A stretch of DNA of 64,000 bases from Trichobilharzia szidati (lineage: Eukaryota; Platyhelminthes; Trematoda; Strigeidida; Schistosomatidae). Each line of letters begins with the position of its first letter. Position 1 is the first letter of the stretch. The translations under genes and the position numbers were made by a program. Under the pieces are notes generated by a model. It searched no databases, was not told the origin of the DNA, and saw only the letters and a program-made list of their open reading frames with translations. Below, piece after piece: positions 1 to 12,000 of the stretch. Location: contig OX235271.1 of assembly GCA_944472155.2 (NCBI GenBank), positions 87,929,256 to 87,993,255 on the forward strand. Reading direction: 5' to 3'.

Positions 1-720
1 CATAATCTTCTACGTGCTACAATATTTGCTGAAATTGACTTACGGTTTCTATAGCTTTTCAGTGACAGTCCTTGGTTTTCACTAACGCCCAAAGAGGTAG
101 ATATTATCAAACAACATCCCCTACCCACACCTCTTGCGCATCTCCAGAGTTTTTTGAGGGTGATCAATTTCTATCAACACCTTACTCCCAATTGCACAAA
201 ATACTTGCAGCCCCTGACTGATGCATTAAGGGGAAGTCAAAAAGCCTCAGCGCAATCGCCCAGTTGAAAGAAAAGTTGACGAAAGCCTCAAACTTGAAAT
301 ATGCTAGCCAAGGGCGCTGCCTATGCATTAATGGTAGATTCATCAGAGAGTGCTGTGAGAGGCGCTCTAAATCAGTTAGTTGAAAATAACTGGGAACCGA
401 TAGTACTTTTATTTAAACGGCTTAATTCTGCAGAATCGAGGTATTCAACTTCTGGCAGAGAATTACCAGCAATCTACTTAACAGCCGAACAGTTTCTTCA
501 TATGGTAGAGGCCAGATCATCCACACGATCTACTCTAATCCCAAGTCTCTCATCTGAGCACTCAACGCGAAAACAGACAAATAATCAGCGTACTAAATTC
601 GTGACCTTGGTTTAACATCAAAGTTTACTAGTGGTATAAGGCACGTGAAGGTGGTGGAGAACTGTGTGGCTGATACACTGTCCCGAATGCACGTGAATAC
701 AGTGAAACGAACCACTGTAG
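1..720 (+). mobile_element. Gypsy-type (Ty3) pol fragment: end of reverse transcriptase and RNase H
   Basis: Decayed LTR-retrotransposon coding sequence. Around 148-210 the frame reads FLRVINFYQHLLPN, matching the conserved FLG-x-x-NFYRRFIPN block after the Gypsy reverse transcriptase. Around 301-520 it reads YALMVDSSESAVRGAL and then KRLNSAESRYST-x-GREL, the typical Gypsy RNase H region with its first catalytic Asp. At 615-700 a different frame reads RHVK and ADTLSRM, the usual end of RNase H. An in-frame stop lies between the blocks (near 268) and a frameshift before 615, so the copy is dead. The family call rests on motif order. The 5' part lies outside the window. Confidence 0.8.
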
Positions 721-829
721 ACTTCAAGGCACGGGACGAAAATCAAAAGAACGACAAAGAGCTAAAGCATATCCTCCAGTCCTAAACTTAAATATATTTT
801 ATTTGCTGCAACACAACAAAAGAGTCTAT

Positions 830-1120
830 CAGGCTCCTCATCCATAAAATTAATAATAGGAAAGTTACATTAAGTGATTTGCTTTCTTTATCCCATCGTG
901 GAGGAGAGGTTTCAGCTGAAATTATCTCGGTAACATATATTTGACCAAATTTACGATTCAACTTGCTGAAGTAGGCGAGAGAATGCATATCATGCCAGAG
1001 GGCTAAAATAAGAAGACACAATGTCACCCTGAGGAACATTCTCACCGCCGGATAACCGTTTCAAACATGTTCACGTGGAAATAGTAGGTCACCTGCCGTA
1101 GCTAAGGGGATTCACTTCCT
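830..1120 (+). mobile_element. Gypsy-type integrase N-terminal fragment (zinc-binding domain)
   Basis: Continues the pol fragment. Around 895-1030 the plus strand reads HRGGEVSAEII, then WAREC-like text broken by stops, then CISCQRAKIRRH. This is the His and Cys-x2-Cys pattern of the integrase zinc domain, followed at about 1045 by PDNRFKHVHVEIVGHLP, matching the start of the Gypsy integrase core (FxHVHxDIVGPLP). Two TGA/TAG stops and a frameshift are present. An 85-codon minus-strand open frame over 788-1045 is a shadow of this. Confidence 0.72.
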
Positions 1121-1429
1121 ATCATAATAATATATATTTTCCTATCGATGTAGGACACACCAGTTGTACAGGCATGGATAAGTATTATTTAAATTACATG
1201 AATTTGATTTATAGTGAAATTACATGGTTGCTGTCCTCTCTGACATCAGTTAGTGAGCACATTCTGATAGTTAGTCGTTCAATGGAGCACGTGCAGTGAT
1301 AAGTTCACTGGGTTCTCGTTAGCTCCAACACTCACTGATACTACGTCGGAAAAGGTAGCAAAAACTTTTCTTCAGCACCGAGCAGCTACGTTCGACGTAC
1401 CTATAAAAGTTACAAGTAGTTGAGGAAAT

Positions 1430-1604
1430 ATGAGGAGCAACCTAGTCACTAGGTTAGGTGGGCCAGGCTAAAGAGTCATCAAGTTACTGCTAAGGTCTAG
1501 CATGGTTGATAGCCTTATGTCAATCTTGAGGGTTATATCTGGTCGAAACCAGCTGGAAACTAGTTCAAAATTGTCCTAGAGGCTTCACTAACTGTTTTCC
1601 TAGG
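1430..1604 (+). repeat. Unclassified repeat, copy 1 (partner at 2567-2700)
   Basis: The stretch containing 'actaggttaggtgggcc' and 'ggctaaagag' recurs with substitutions at about 2580-2610. It sits between the integrase core fragment and the integrase C-terminal fragment of the same Gypsy copy, so it may be a later insertion or a degraded part of the element. I do not recognise the family. Confidence 0.45.
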
Positions 1605-2196
1605 ATAGACCTCTTCCATCGACAACTGAATCCTGCACTGACATGTTTTCAACCGCTTACCATAGCATATTCCCATCTGCTTCACCACTTTTATTCCAAC
1701 ATTGACGAAATCTTTTGCTCGATGTTACACTTCAGATATTGTAGTCAGTAGCACACTGAAGTTTCCTGATATAATGATTATTACTACTTCTGATAACAAC
1801 GACTTTGACGAGGTTACCTGTGTTATCAAGCTTCGATTACTGATGGCTAACTTAAAGCCGAAACCTTCGAGAGAACAAACAAGAGAAGCATACATACCAA
1901 AGGACTTGGATTTATGTTGTCCCGTATGGGATGGGTGTAATAAAACCCAATCAGCCCTCAGTCTACAATACGCAGGCTTCTTCAAGGTCATGACAAGACA
2001 CCAGAAACCCCTTGTTATTCAACGAGGTAATATCACGGATACTGTTAGCATTGACTTACCGAAACTGGCCTACCTAGACAACAGTCCTCCTTATATAGTG
2101 ACAGAAAGCCCTTTGTCATCGGTAGTCGATAGTGAGGATTTTAACGCTAAATTTATGAAGATCGGCAAAGGTGTCAAGAAGGCTGAACCCTTGTGA
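1605..2196 (+). mobile_element. Gypsy-type integrase C-terminal fragment
   Basis: Around 1618-1760 scrambled frames read FHRQL and then CYTSDIVVSSTLKFPD, matching the integrase region usually reading CTTAELVYG-x-LRLPGE. From 1840 a longer open frame reads EAYIPKDL, YAGFFKVMTR and GNITDTVSIDLPKLAYLD, the typical Gypsy integrase tail (YVP-x-DL, PYxGPFxV, DTVSIDRLKPAY). It ends at TGA 2194-2196. The 164-codon open frame from 1702 is therefore transposon debris, not a host gene. No clear downstream LTR was found. Confidence 0.75.
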
Positions 2197-2566
2197 GACG
2201 TTTCTAGCCAGTATATAGATCGAAAAACTGGAGGAATAAATACATAAATTCACCTGATCCATATAGAATCAAACTAAATAATTTTTTCTACTATTTTCCA
2301 GAAAACCAGCAACTAATAAATTAGGGGACCAAGGAAGTTCGTAAAGCCTATTGAACACCAGCCGTCTCACTGTCAACGATCGGATTTGTTATTGACGCAA
2401 ACTGAAACACATAGTGGCTAAATAAATTACCAAGGGAATGCAGCTCAATGGCTCTGTGTGGTGTGGTTGTTTATCTCTATAATCTATTCTCATCATTGCT
2501 AATTAATAAACTCTTGTACATCCTTGAGAGTAATTACCTTCTTTCATTAGTTGGGGAGGTCTTAAG

Positions 2567-2830
2567 AACAGCCTGGTCACCAGGTTAGGTGGACCTGGCT
2601 AAAGAGCCGACACGTAGTGTGACTAGAGCTCAGGTCTAACAGGTAGGATGGTCCTACAACAATCGTGAGGATTGTTTCTAGTTGAAGATGTTCATGCAAT
2701 GTATCTAAAAAGGTTCTAAAGAGCTTACCGACGTGATGTTGAGTGGCCAGCTCCTAGCAGTGCTTCAAGAGTTTTCTTTCTTAATGTAACGAAGTCTTGC
2801 CTGTTGTCTCCACTTAGTTCTCATCTCGAT
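2567..2830 (+). repeat. Unclassified repeat, copy 2
   Basis: Begins with text parallel to 1430-1480, including 'ccaggttaggtgga' and 'ctggctaaagag', then diverges. No coding motif was recognised. The rest of 2830-3400, including a 117-codon minus-strand open frame at 3081-3434, shows nothing I can name. Confidence 0.4.
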
Positions 2831-3439
2831 GTGTCAGGGTAAACTTCTAAGCTAGCGTGAATGCATCAGCCATTATTCGGGAAAGAAACCACGGAGAGTT
2901 CAATAGAATGTTAAACGGTATCAAAACTCAGTTTGGTTGGCTTGAAAAATATATACTTCCCATCAACACAACTGGTTGCTGGACCGAAGTGATCGGTATT
3001 TAGCTAAATTCGCCATTAATACGTTTGTAGGAAATCAAAGAGGACTGTGGATAGAATGAACTTCAGATATTTTAGTTTCCTTATGCTTCTTCGTAGGTGT
3101 CAGGTAAGGGCGTCAGGAAAAAGTGGTTTTTCATTGAAGAAAAGCCGTGGCTTGAGTAGGAGGATTTGTGCTGATTCCTTTTATTCTCTGTATTCATATT
3201 TGTCCATAAACAGATGTTTCTTAATTCCCTATATGGTATAATCGTTACTCCTTTTAACAATTTTGGGAGTTCTGAATTATTTCTGTTTGAAGCCAAGAAG
3301 AAAAGATGTCCGAAGAACTTATTCATGCCTGTACAATTGATATGTTCGTGCAATCTGCAGGTAATCTGGTTAGGTGACCACCCGAAACCAGAAGGGTAGA
3401 TTACCAGAGGGCAAGGAACCGGGTGAGCTCCCACTTCTT

Positions 3440-3600
3440 TTCACTCAGGGTATGCTGTCCCTGGAATTCCTTACCAGCAGACGTAGCTACAGCACCATCT
3501 GTGGACGCATTGAGCGAAGGCTGGACAATAATGTAGCAACACAAGGACTGCGTCCAAATGGCCTATCCCCTTAAAGTCCCTTACACCATTCGGTGGTAGA
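3440..3600 (+). mobile_element. LINE-C (CR1-like) C-terminal fragment
   Basis: The plus strand reads WNSLPADVATAPSVDAL and then, in a neighbouring frame, RRLDNN. This matches the WNxLP-x-VV-x-APSV-x-xFK ending of CR1-like and jockey-like reverse transcriptase ORFs. It is very short and frameshifted. Confidence 0.6.
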
Positions 3601-3842
3601 CAACTAAGTTCGTCGTTTTACTTCTTAACATTCTCTCCCGTCTTACTCTCCTGACAACTCAATCTACACTCATTATTACCAATATATATTTATCACCTTC
3701 AAATTTAATCGAATGTCTGTCGTTACGCTTTCTTTATTTCTTTTCTGTTAGCCTGAATAACTTCACTAATTATATCTATTATTATTATTTTGACGACGAT
3801 ACCGGAAGACTAACTGGTGAAAGGATCAGCCCCATTCACAGT

Positions 3843-4072
3843 TTTTTCCTTCACGTTCTCCGGTGGAACATAGGGCTTCAAGCTAGTGGCCTGAAGTTTC
3901 TGTGGCAGTTTTTATTTTACAGGATGGGGTTGCTGGCCTCATGCCCAACCATTCCTCTCCACCAGCATTATTTCTGGCTTAGCGAGGTAAAGGAGTGCGT
4001 CGGTGGCCGGCGATCGAATCCCGGACCATGTGCAGGGTCGGTGAGCGTCTTAACCGCTATGCCACCGACGCA
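3843..4072 (-). mobile_element. SINE-A copy with 11-bp target-site duplication
   Basis: Minus-strand tRNA-like SINE. The tRNA-like head is at 3993-4073 in reverse orientation, with the B box over 4010-4025. The tail, at 3843-3885, ends in the 'gaagccctatgttccac' block shared with LINE-A. The element is flanked by perfect 11-bp repeats 'ccattcacagt' at 3832-3842 and 4073-4083, as expected for LINE-driven insertion. Confidence 0.85.
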
Positions 4073-4789
4073 CCATTCACAGTAGTAACAGTCTTAATAC
4101 ACCTCATACTACAAACCACATATAATTCATCCCAGCACTACTTCTTTTGGAGTCAACCAAAGTTACGACAGTCGAGTGGCGGATCGAGCTACGCAGAAGT
4201 TTACCGAAGATCAGGAACCTATACCTCACAATCAAGAGGCGAAAACAAGGAAATCAAACTGGTTGGTACTAGCTCGTAAAAATGATATTGGATATTGGAA
4301 CATATCTTGGAGAGAAGTTCGCGTGTAGGCGCGCTAAGTTTGTTAGTTGTGTTACGCGTAGGTCGTTTGGACTGTTATTGCATTTATTGCGTGTGCAGGT
4401 ATCTAAATACGACTTTCCAAGTCAACTATATTGGTGAATTTAATAATTGGGTTTTTAACATCAGTTTGTGAAGCTTGTTAATTAGCACAGGAATATTTAT
4501 TTAGGGTATTTACTTATAAGCATAATTAGAATATTATTGGGACTATTAATCATTTTCATGTGCCTTTTAAGTGGGCATTCATAAGAGTCAACTAAATTTT
4601 TTGTCAACATTTCTGTAGTAAATTTCATCTGAACTGACCGGAATTCGGGAGTATATCCCTACATTCGGTACTAGAAAATACTGAGTCCATGAAGTTAAAG
4701 TTGCTTTTAAGTGATGAACACTTAATCTGACCAAAATATCACATCAGGATTGACCTTAACTAAGAAAATTATTAAACGTATTGTAACAA

Positions 4790-5197
4790 TGAGCAGGGAT
4801 TTGAGACGCACATATCCTGGAAAGAGTACAGAGGGTAGGAACGAAATTAGTTAGTGGTATCTCACACCTTCCTTATGATAAGAGGATGGAGCATTTAAAT
4901 CTCTTCCCGTTATCCAACTGAAGGAAGAAAAGCGATTTAATTTTAGCATACCGTATACTTAAGGATGATTTAGGAATTGACTTTTCCAACCTTTTCTCCC
5001 CTTCTAGGATACATTTACGGGGTCACCGCAAAAAGGTGCTCAAGCCGAGGAAGATTAAAATAAGTGCAAAATTTAGATTCCTTCACAGAGTACTCAACGA
5101 CTGGAACTGCTTACCGGATTCAGTAGTATCAGCTCCATCGGTGAACGCTTTCAAAGAGAAGTTAGATCTCTGCAGAGATATATATCGCGAGGATTAA
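4790..5197 (+). mobile_element. LINE-C (CR1-like) reverse transcriptase C-terminal fragment
   Basis: The plus strand reads RFLHRVLNDWNCLPDSVVSA and then PSVNAFKEKLD before a TAA at 5195-5197. Upstream it shows AYRILRDDLGIDFSNLF. This is the classic C-terminus of CR1-like LINE ORFs. A short 'tctgaa' tandem repeat at 5229-5245 probably belongs to the 3' terminus. The copy ends about 0.75 kb before the GMPPA start codon. Confidence 0.8.
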
Positions 5198-5951
5198 CAC
5201 AGGTCACAAGAGCCTATTATCCTTATCATCTGAATCTGAATCTGATACCTCTGATCATCAGGGTAAAGATGAAAAAAGTCACATTAGATTAAGAGATTGG
5301 TTTGTGGCTTGGCCCTAGTGTTGAGTTGCGTCCACACGTATAGTTTGTGCTATTATTCCCTATCTTAACATATATACTGTGCAAAATACGGTTATTGTTG
5401 ACTATTCAAGTTAAATATCAAGCTAAGCTGGAAAACTCTACTCTCAACTACCTTACAAAACTACAATCGACTGTTGTTACACAGGGGTAAGATATCAAAT
5501 CAGATATGCAGGTCTTTTAAAACAGTCTTTGTTCAGCTGGAAAACTCAAGTATAAAGCTTTTGATCATGGAATACAGTCTCCATTCTCTCTATTTTATCA
5601 GATTGTTAGTATTTTTAGTTGTCCTACATGAAGTCAAACAAGCAGACTAGTATGTATTGAAATTGTAGTTCCAGTGGATTCTGCTAATCAGCTAAACAAT
5701 GATGTAAGAGTGAATATTTGAGAAGGAAGCGTATATTTGTTTGCTCATTGAAATTCCACTTGTTTTGATTGGCGATTTATTCGTAGATGGATGTTTGTAC
5801 TTTTTGAAAAGCGGTTCTCATTTTCATATTAACCTTGAGAAGTAGGTAGTTAATCCGAAATTCATTATGTACCATTGTTTTATTTGTTTTAGTTAACTCA
5901 GCATTAACCAGGCATTAATCAACAACATATATTGGTACCTGTCCAGAGAAT
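5198..5951 (+). promoter_or_regulatory. Upstream region of GMPPA
   Basis: No gene is seen here; the GMPPA promoter and 5' UTR must lie here or further up. A T-rich tract ending 'gttttag' at 5886-5892 could be a 3' splice site. It might serve a 5' UTR intron or spliced-leader trans-splicing, which is common in schistosomes. An in-frame TAA at 5916-5918 separates any upstream frame from the chosen ATG. No convincing TATA box was identified. Confidence 0.35.
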
Positions 5952-6030
5952 ATGGAAAATGATGATGTTGTCCTGACGGACAGTACGAAGAAGATTAAGG
6001 CTATTATTTTGATTGGTGGTCCATGTAAAG
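5952..6030 (+). CDS. GMPPA: GMPPA exon 1
   Basis: Codes residues 1-26 plus the first base of Gly27. The ATG is the first in frame after TAA at 5916-5918. The donor is 'aaag|gtaact'. It carries the start of the nucleotide-binding loop (GGPCK). The following intron is only 38 bp, the very short class found at the 5' ends of schistosome genes. Confidence 0.93.
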
Positions 6031-9000
6031 GTAACTGCTTACACCTCGGTTACTTTCTTTAAATTTAGGCACTCGATTTAGACCATTGTCTTTGGAGTTA
6101 CCAAAACCACTTTTTCCTATAGCGGGATTTCCTGTTGTATATCACCACATTGAAGCTTTTTCCAAAGTAATCTTTAAATTTTTTTATTGCGATTCAGTTA
6201 CCAGGATTAAGAGAAATTATCCTCTTGGGGTTTTATCAGCCTAACGAAGCTCTTAATCAGCTCATTTCAAACGCACAACATGAATTCAAAGTTTCTGTTA
6301 GGTATGTTTTTGTTCTCATGTGTCACTTAATTTTCTACGTGTCTCACACTTCAGTTTTGAACTCCCTACCATGTATTGTTTTGCGTTATATCGATCACTG
6401 CCTGCTTGAGGAGTTGAATCATCCCTAACAGACTGATCATTGACAAAATGTTAGTACAAGTACAAAAGTCCCCTTCGTTATCTTATGACTTTCATCGTCT
6501 TTGTTGCACGCATAGCAGCCAAATATATATCAAATATTTCCCAATAGTTCTGCCCGTCATGTAAGACATTGGCTGAAAGTAGGACGTGAACGAGACCGAA
6601 TTTGTTTGTTTGCAGGTGCACTCGTCCTATTGTTTCTGTCAAATGAAACAGTCTAAGCTTAAATTTCTTATTATCTCATATTTACTCCATTTGACCAAGT
6701 ATCCCGGCGAGCAGCAATTTGAACTGCTGCATTGATGTTGACCTCGTCATCTATAAGTCTATATTCAGTTCAGGGTTTTACTGTTGTCATTTATTGTATT
6801 TTTTTATCATGAAATTTTAAGTATTAAAGCAGCGCACTTTTTGGGGTTGTACCGTACTACTTATAAATGTTTAACCGCTTCAGTTTCCAATGGCTTTTAT
6901 TTACTTTGAGAAATGTTCTGAATAATTGCTCAGGAATAAAATATGTGCACTGCTTTGCCGCTTGTATCCCGTTGTGTTTTCCCATTTTGTTGTCACAGTT
7001 TCGTTTTATCGTGTAAACCGTGATAGTAGCTTCCTCAAAATCCTTAGTAAAATTTATGCGATAGTTTGATGTATGTGATGTATATGTATATATTTATAAT
7101 GTCTCAGTGAATTGCAAACGTTATACATCTGACTTTAACAGATACTTACAAGAATTTACATCACTTGGGACTGCTGGTGGTATATATCAGTTCCGTGACC
7201 AGTTGTTATCTGGGTCTCCAGACTTGTTATTTGTTATGAACGGTGATGTTTGCTGTGACTTACCTCTTGAAGAAATGCTTGAATTTCACAAATGCCTAGG
7301 CACTGGAGATCGATTCGTAATTATGGCGACTGACGTAAGTTGACTTTCCTTTACTTATTGTTTTAGTTAGTTTTATGAATTAATCTAACGTCATGTTTTT
7401 GAGGTGATGCTTATGACAGTATGTACTATCTAGTTGGCATGGTATTTCAGGACACTCAGAGATATAACAAAACTAATTTGTTCTGTATCCTCTGGTACAT
7501 TTTGATATTATGGTGGTTCATTGCGTGTTCACTCAGGTACCGCTTCTAACTGCTTGTTTGATTTATTGGGTTTAAAAGCGCCCCTCGTGTGTATGCTAGA
7601 TTTTGCTGCTTGGTTTCTCTACATATATATCCTGCCGCAGTTGTCTTCTACCTCGATAAATATTTTCATCCAAAAATAGCTTGAGGCTTTTATGAGCATG
7701 GAGTAAGTTACTTAAATTAGGGACAAACTGTTACATCCAGTGATATATTAAAACTCAAGACATCAATTTAGCATTGAGATGTTGATCTGATGTTTGTATA
7801 AGATGTGATATTTTGTTTGTGATTTCGTAAATGGCTCAACTTGGTATATATTAGTGTTCTTCGTACTCCGATAGTGACATTTCATCCTTCATCACTTTGG
7901 TCGCCCGAATCACTCAGCAGAGCCTACCATTTTCCTAGTTACCATACCATTTTCGGAAATGTGTTAGTCTCAAAACGTTGTATACCAAGAATTTACAAGC
8001 AAAACTGCTTAATGATCCAGGAGTTTCACTCACTCAATTCAGAAAGCTGTATCCGCCTACCGTTTCCACCAAATAACTTGTTTTCAGAGCACATCAGTTG
8101 TTAATTTAAACAAGTGATAATACTGTTTTTAGCAAAGTGTTCCCGTTTGCAATGATTTCTTCGATGAGCTCACTACGCATTCATATAAAATATAGTGATC
8201 ACAAGCTCCAGGTAGTAAGTCACACAACCTTTATATTTAGGCATTATCATTGAACCTCTTATTAACACTGACTAAAGTTGAAGAAAGTAGATAACATGGA
8301 ATAGACTGACTGATTTGAATATAGAACTTTGCACAGATGCGCAGCAGTTCCAGTTACCGCACCATTTAGCACACAAAGCAAGAGAAGAAAGTAAAGAGAG
8401 ATTGAAAAGAAAGATAATCAACAGAAATGTGAGGCAAAAAGAATAGTAATATGGAAGAACTCTAGAGTTTTATTGGGTATTATAAATAATAAAGAGTGAA
8501 TGCATCTGGTCCAGCCATCAGTGAGAACGATTTTGAGCGATATCACCAATTGTCTCCAGCCTTCATTGGTTTTCGCCGTCCCGAAGACCCAAACCAGTCA
8601 GAAAGTCTGCACCTCCCAACATGGCTGACTTAAACTAACTGTTATGGATTTCAATGACTGAAGAAACCATGTTTTGGTTAGACCACCACTAGCCTTCTCT
8701 TTTCCAACCTGATCCCATGTCAGCTAACATTACTCATCGAGGGAGGCGATGGCTAGGCATGCGTAACACATGTCCTAACCATCTCAGTCGATGTAACTTC
8801 ACAGTCTCGTTTACTGATTTCCCCTCCCACCTACCTAGCACTCAACGGATGCCTTACATCAATATTAATCACCTTATTATACCAACTAATATGGGAGATG
8901 CAACACAGATACTTATGATCAAAGATAGCTAGTCGCCTTTTCATATCTTCCACTCTCAATGGCCAGGTCTCACAACCATAAAGGAGGACGGAGCGGACTG

Positions 9001-12000
9001 CTGAGCAGTACACACGTCCTTTGGTCGACAGCCTGCCGGATATCACGTCTGCGCAAGAGATGGCATATAAAATGGAATACGTTTGATTGGTGTTTATTGT
9101 TTGCTCTCTTATCATTACGCCATTCTAAATTTCATTCTATAAATTTGTATCTTTAATTTTAGGCAACGCGTCAACAGTCAATGAAATTTGGTTGCATTGT
9201 TGAAGATCCCATTACTCATGAAGTAGGTAGTTGTACACTTGGATATTTTCAGATGTAGTTCACTTTAAACCCTTCAATGGAATTAAATTATAGTTTAGTG
9301 TTTGCACTTTTTTGTCAGGTGAATTTATTTCTCAGTGGAACTAACTAGCTTTAATATTGCCTTAGTCTTGTCAGACGAGCCGTGTTAGTCTGGGAATAAT
9401 CGTTTTAAAAAAGAAGTTAATACTAGACTTACTAAGATGTGGCATCATTTCATAAAGCCTTTGAATATTGATCTGAATCTGTAGAGAAGTATAGGCTGCC
9501 CAACTGTTGTTCGTAGGATGTTACTAAACGATAGTTAGGGAATTTAGTGATTTTGTCTTATTATTATTGTTCCCTTGGGTTCCTAGTGGAACATAGGGCT
9601 TCAACTACACGTCTCCACTTGATTCTGTCTTCTGCTGTACTTTTCACCTGCATCCATGTTAGTCCATACTGTTTCAGCTCCTCTTCACACGATCTCCTCC
9701 ATGTCACCCTTGGACGTCCCACTCGCCGCTTCCCTTTTGGGTTCCACTCGAGCACTGGCCTGACGCGCGATGTCACCCAGTGGCCTCCTCAGCGAGTGTC
9801 CAATCCATCTCCACTTTCTCCTGCATATTTGTTGGGCGATTGGTTCTTGTTTTGTTTGTTCCCATAGTTTCTTGTTGGTGATTCTTTCCGGCCATCTAAT
9901 CTTCAGTATAGAGCGAAAACAGCTGTTGATAAAGGTCTGCAACAGGCTGTTGGAAATATTCTTTGTGACCCGCCAAGTTTCTGATCCGTATAGAAGAAGT
10001 GACTGACTTGACGTTTGTATTGAAAATCCGAATTTTGTTGTTGATGCAGGCTGAGTGACGAAGATTTCCAGATTGGTTTCAGGTGGATGAATGTGTTTCT
10101 CGCCTTCCCGATTTTGTCTTAAGTCGACCTTAATCCATGGAGACGGATTTATAGTTGACAGGTACTACATTCGTCCTTGTCTGTCCGCAGTGAAATATAA
10201 ATTTGCCTTTGCTTTACGAATTAAGTCCTCTTACTTTTGCAAAGAAATGAATCACATGACCTTATTTATTCTCATACTACTTCAACTTTCTTCATGACAA
10301 TCCCAGTGATGCATAGATTTGCTTTTATTCACCGAATATCAGATACAGTGAATCGTACTTTAATTGAATAATTTAATTGCATTGTAATCGTCGGGATGGT
10401 ATTGAATAAGTTTAAAGTCTTTTCATGTAAAAGAACTATCGTGTTGTGAGACTATCTTTTGAATAATCAGTTCAAGTATGCTTTTAGGCAAGAGAAAGAA
10501 TCAAATAGCTGAATTTCACCTAATTGCCAATCTATCTCAAATGGTAATTTGGTTTATATATTTTCCCTTTAAAGGTTATGCATTATGTTGAAAAACCAGC
10601 CACCTTTGTCAGTACAACTATAAATTGTGGAATTTATCTATTTACTCCGGGAATATTTAAATTTATCCGTATAGCTTTTCTTGAACATCAGAATCAACTG
10701 AAGTAAGTAAATTTCTTGATGAATGGTTTCAGTGTTTAATTGTTGTATAGTAGTACTATCTTGTAGACTTAAGTTTTTTTTTTACATATTTAATACTGTT
10801 CTGACCTTAGCGATTAAGTTATTTGGCTCTATGTTATACGTATTATAAGGTGTTATATTGTAATTGAGAACATTTTATGCGGTTACAGAAGTGAAAATCA
10901 TATATATTATATATATATGCGCTGTCCTCTAAAAATGCGTGCTCTAATTGACAGCTTATGTATAGACCTTACTATATAGACCTTACTGGTTTAGTAAATC
11001 ATACAAGATATAGTGAAATATAGTGGTGGTCAAAAACAGTTAGATACTTGGTAGTTAGTTATACTTTTGGGTGTCTACCTATTAATTTTTAGCTTTCATT
11101 CAAGTTAAGCAGGGATTGACTCAGTACTTGAGGAAAACGCATTGTGGAGTGTAACTTAGTCCTATATTCATTGGTAAAGCATTTATCGGTTACGTGATGT
11201 CATTCATATTATTGTTGACTGTGACTGTTAGTCATTTCCAAATTCCCATTTACGCATTTAGAAAAAGCAACAGATTGAGTGAAGAAATATATTCCTTTTC
11301 AATTAGTTCACACTATATAATATGTATTAAGTTTTTAAAAACGAGTTTTTCCCCTCCCCTTGTAAATATCTTTTGACTTTGTTAATTTTTACAATTCTAG
11401 GTAATTCTATTAACTTGTTTGTTGTATCTTACGTAACTTTCCTGAGTCATCCTATTCTTCTTAGCCATCATTGCTATTTTACAGATTTCTTGATTGTTGC
11501 CAACGTCTAAGAATCAGCTTATCTTGAATTCCGTAGTTAATTTTCACCCCTCTTTTAAAACTTAGATATCTTGTTACTAATATCTATTAGTTATTAGTTT
11601 TCACGGCCTTTAACCTCTTGATTTCACCCCTGCCCATACCTAAAACTGATTAACTAAAATAACCACTTGATTGGTAAAAAACATTTGATGTAAAAAACTA
11701 TATGTTAGTGTAGAGCCGATGATGAGGAACTAATTGAAAAGGAATATATTTCTTCGCTCAGTCTGTTGTTAGTCATTTGGTTGGCATGTGATTCCAATGA
11801 ATGACAAAAAGGTGATGGATATGAAGGTGGGTAGACGATTAGAAAAGCTTTGTATAGTTATGGAAGTGTGTAGGTGGTCATTAATTCTCCGGTGCCCACA
11901 CCGTAGAAGTTGATTTCATCCTGGAGGATTAGTGTTGCGTGATTGTAGCGCCTAAGCAAAGCACCTCAATGTTGTTACATGGCTGTTCACCAGGAGTATG

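Noticed and set aside
301..615. 104-codon open frame as a host gene
   Set aside because: It reads as Gypsy RNase H with matching flanks in other frames.
1702..2196. 164-codon open frame, the longest in the window
   Set aside because: The DTVSID and YIPKDL motifs identify it as a Gypsy integrase tail.
3081..3434. 117-codon minus-strand open frame
   Set aside because: No motif, splice context or codon pattern supports it; it abuts LINE-C debris.
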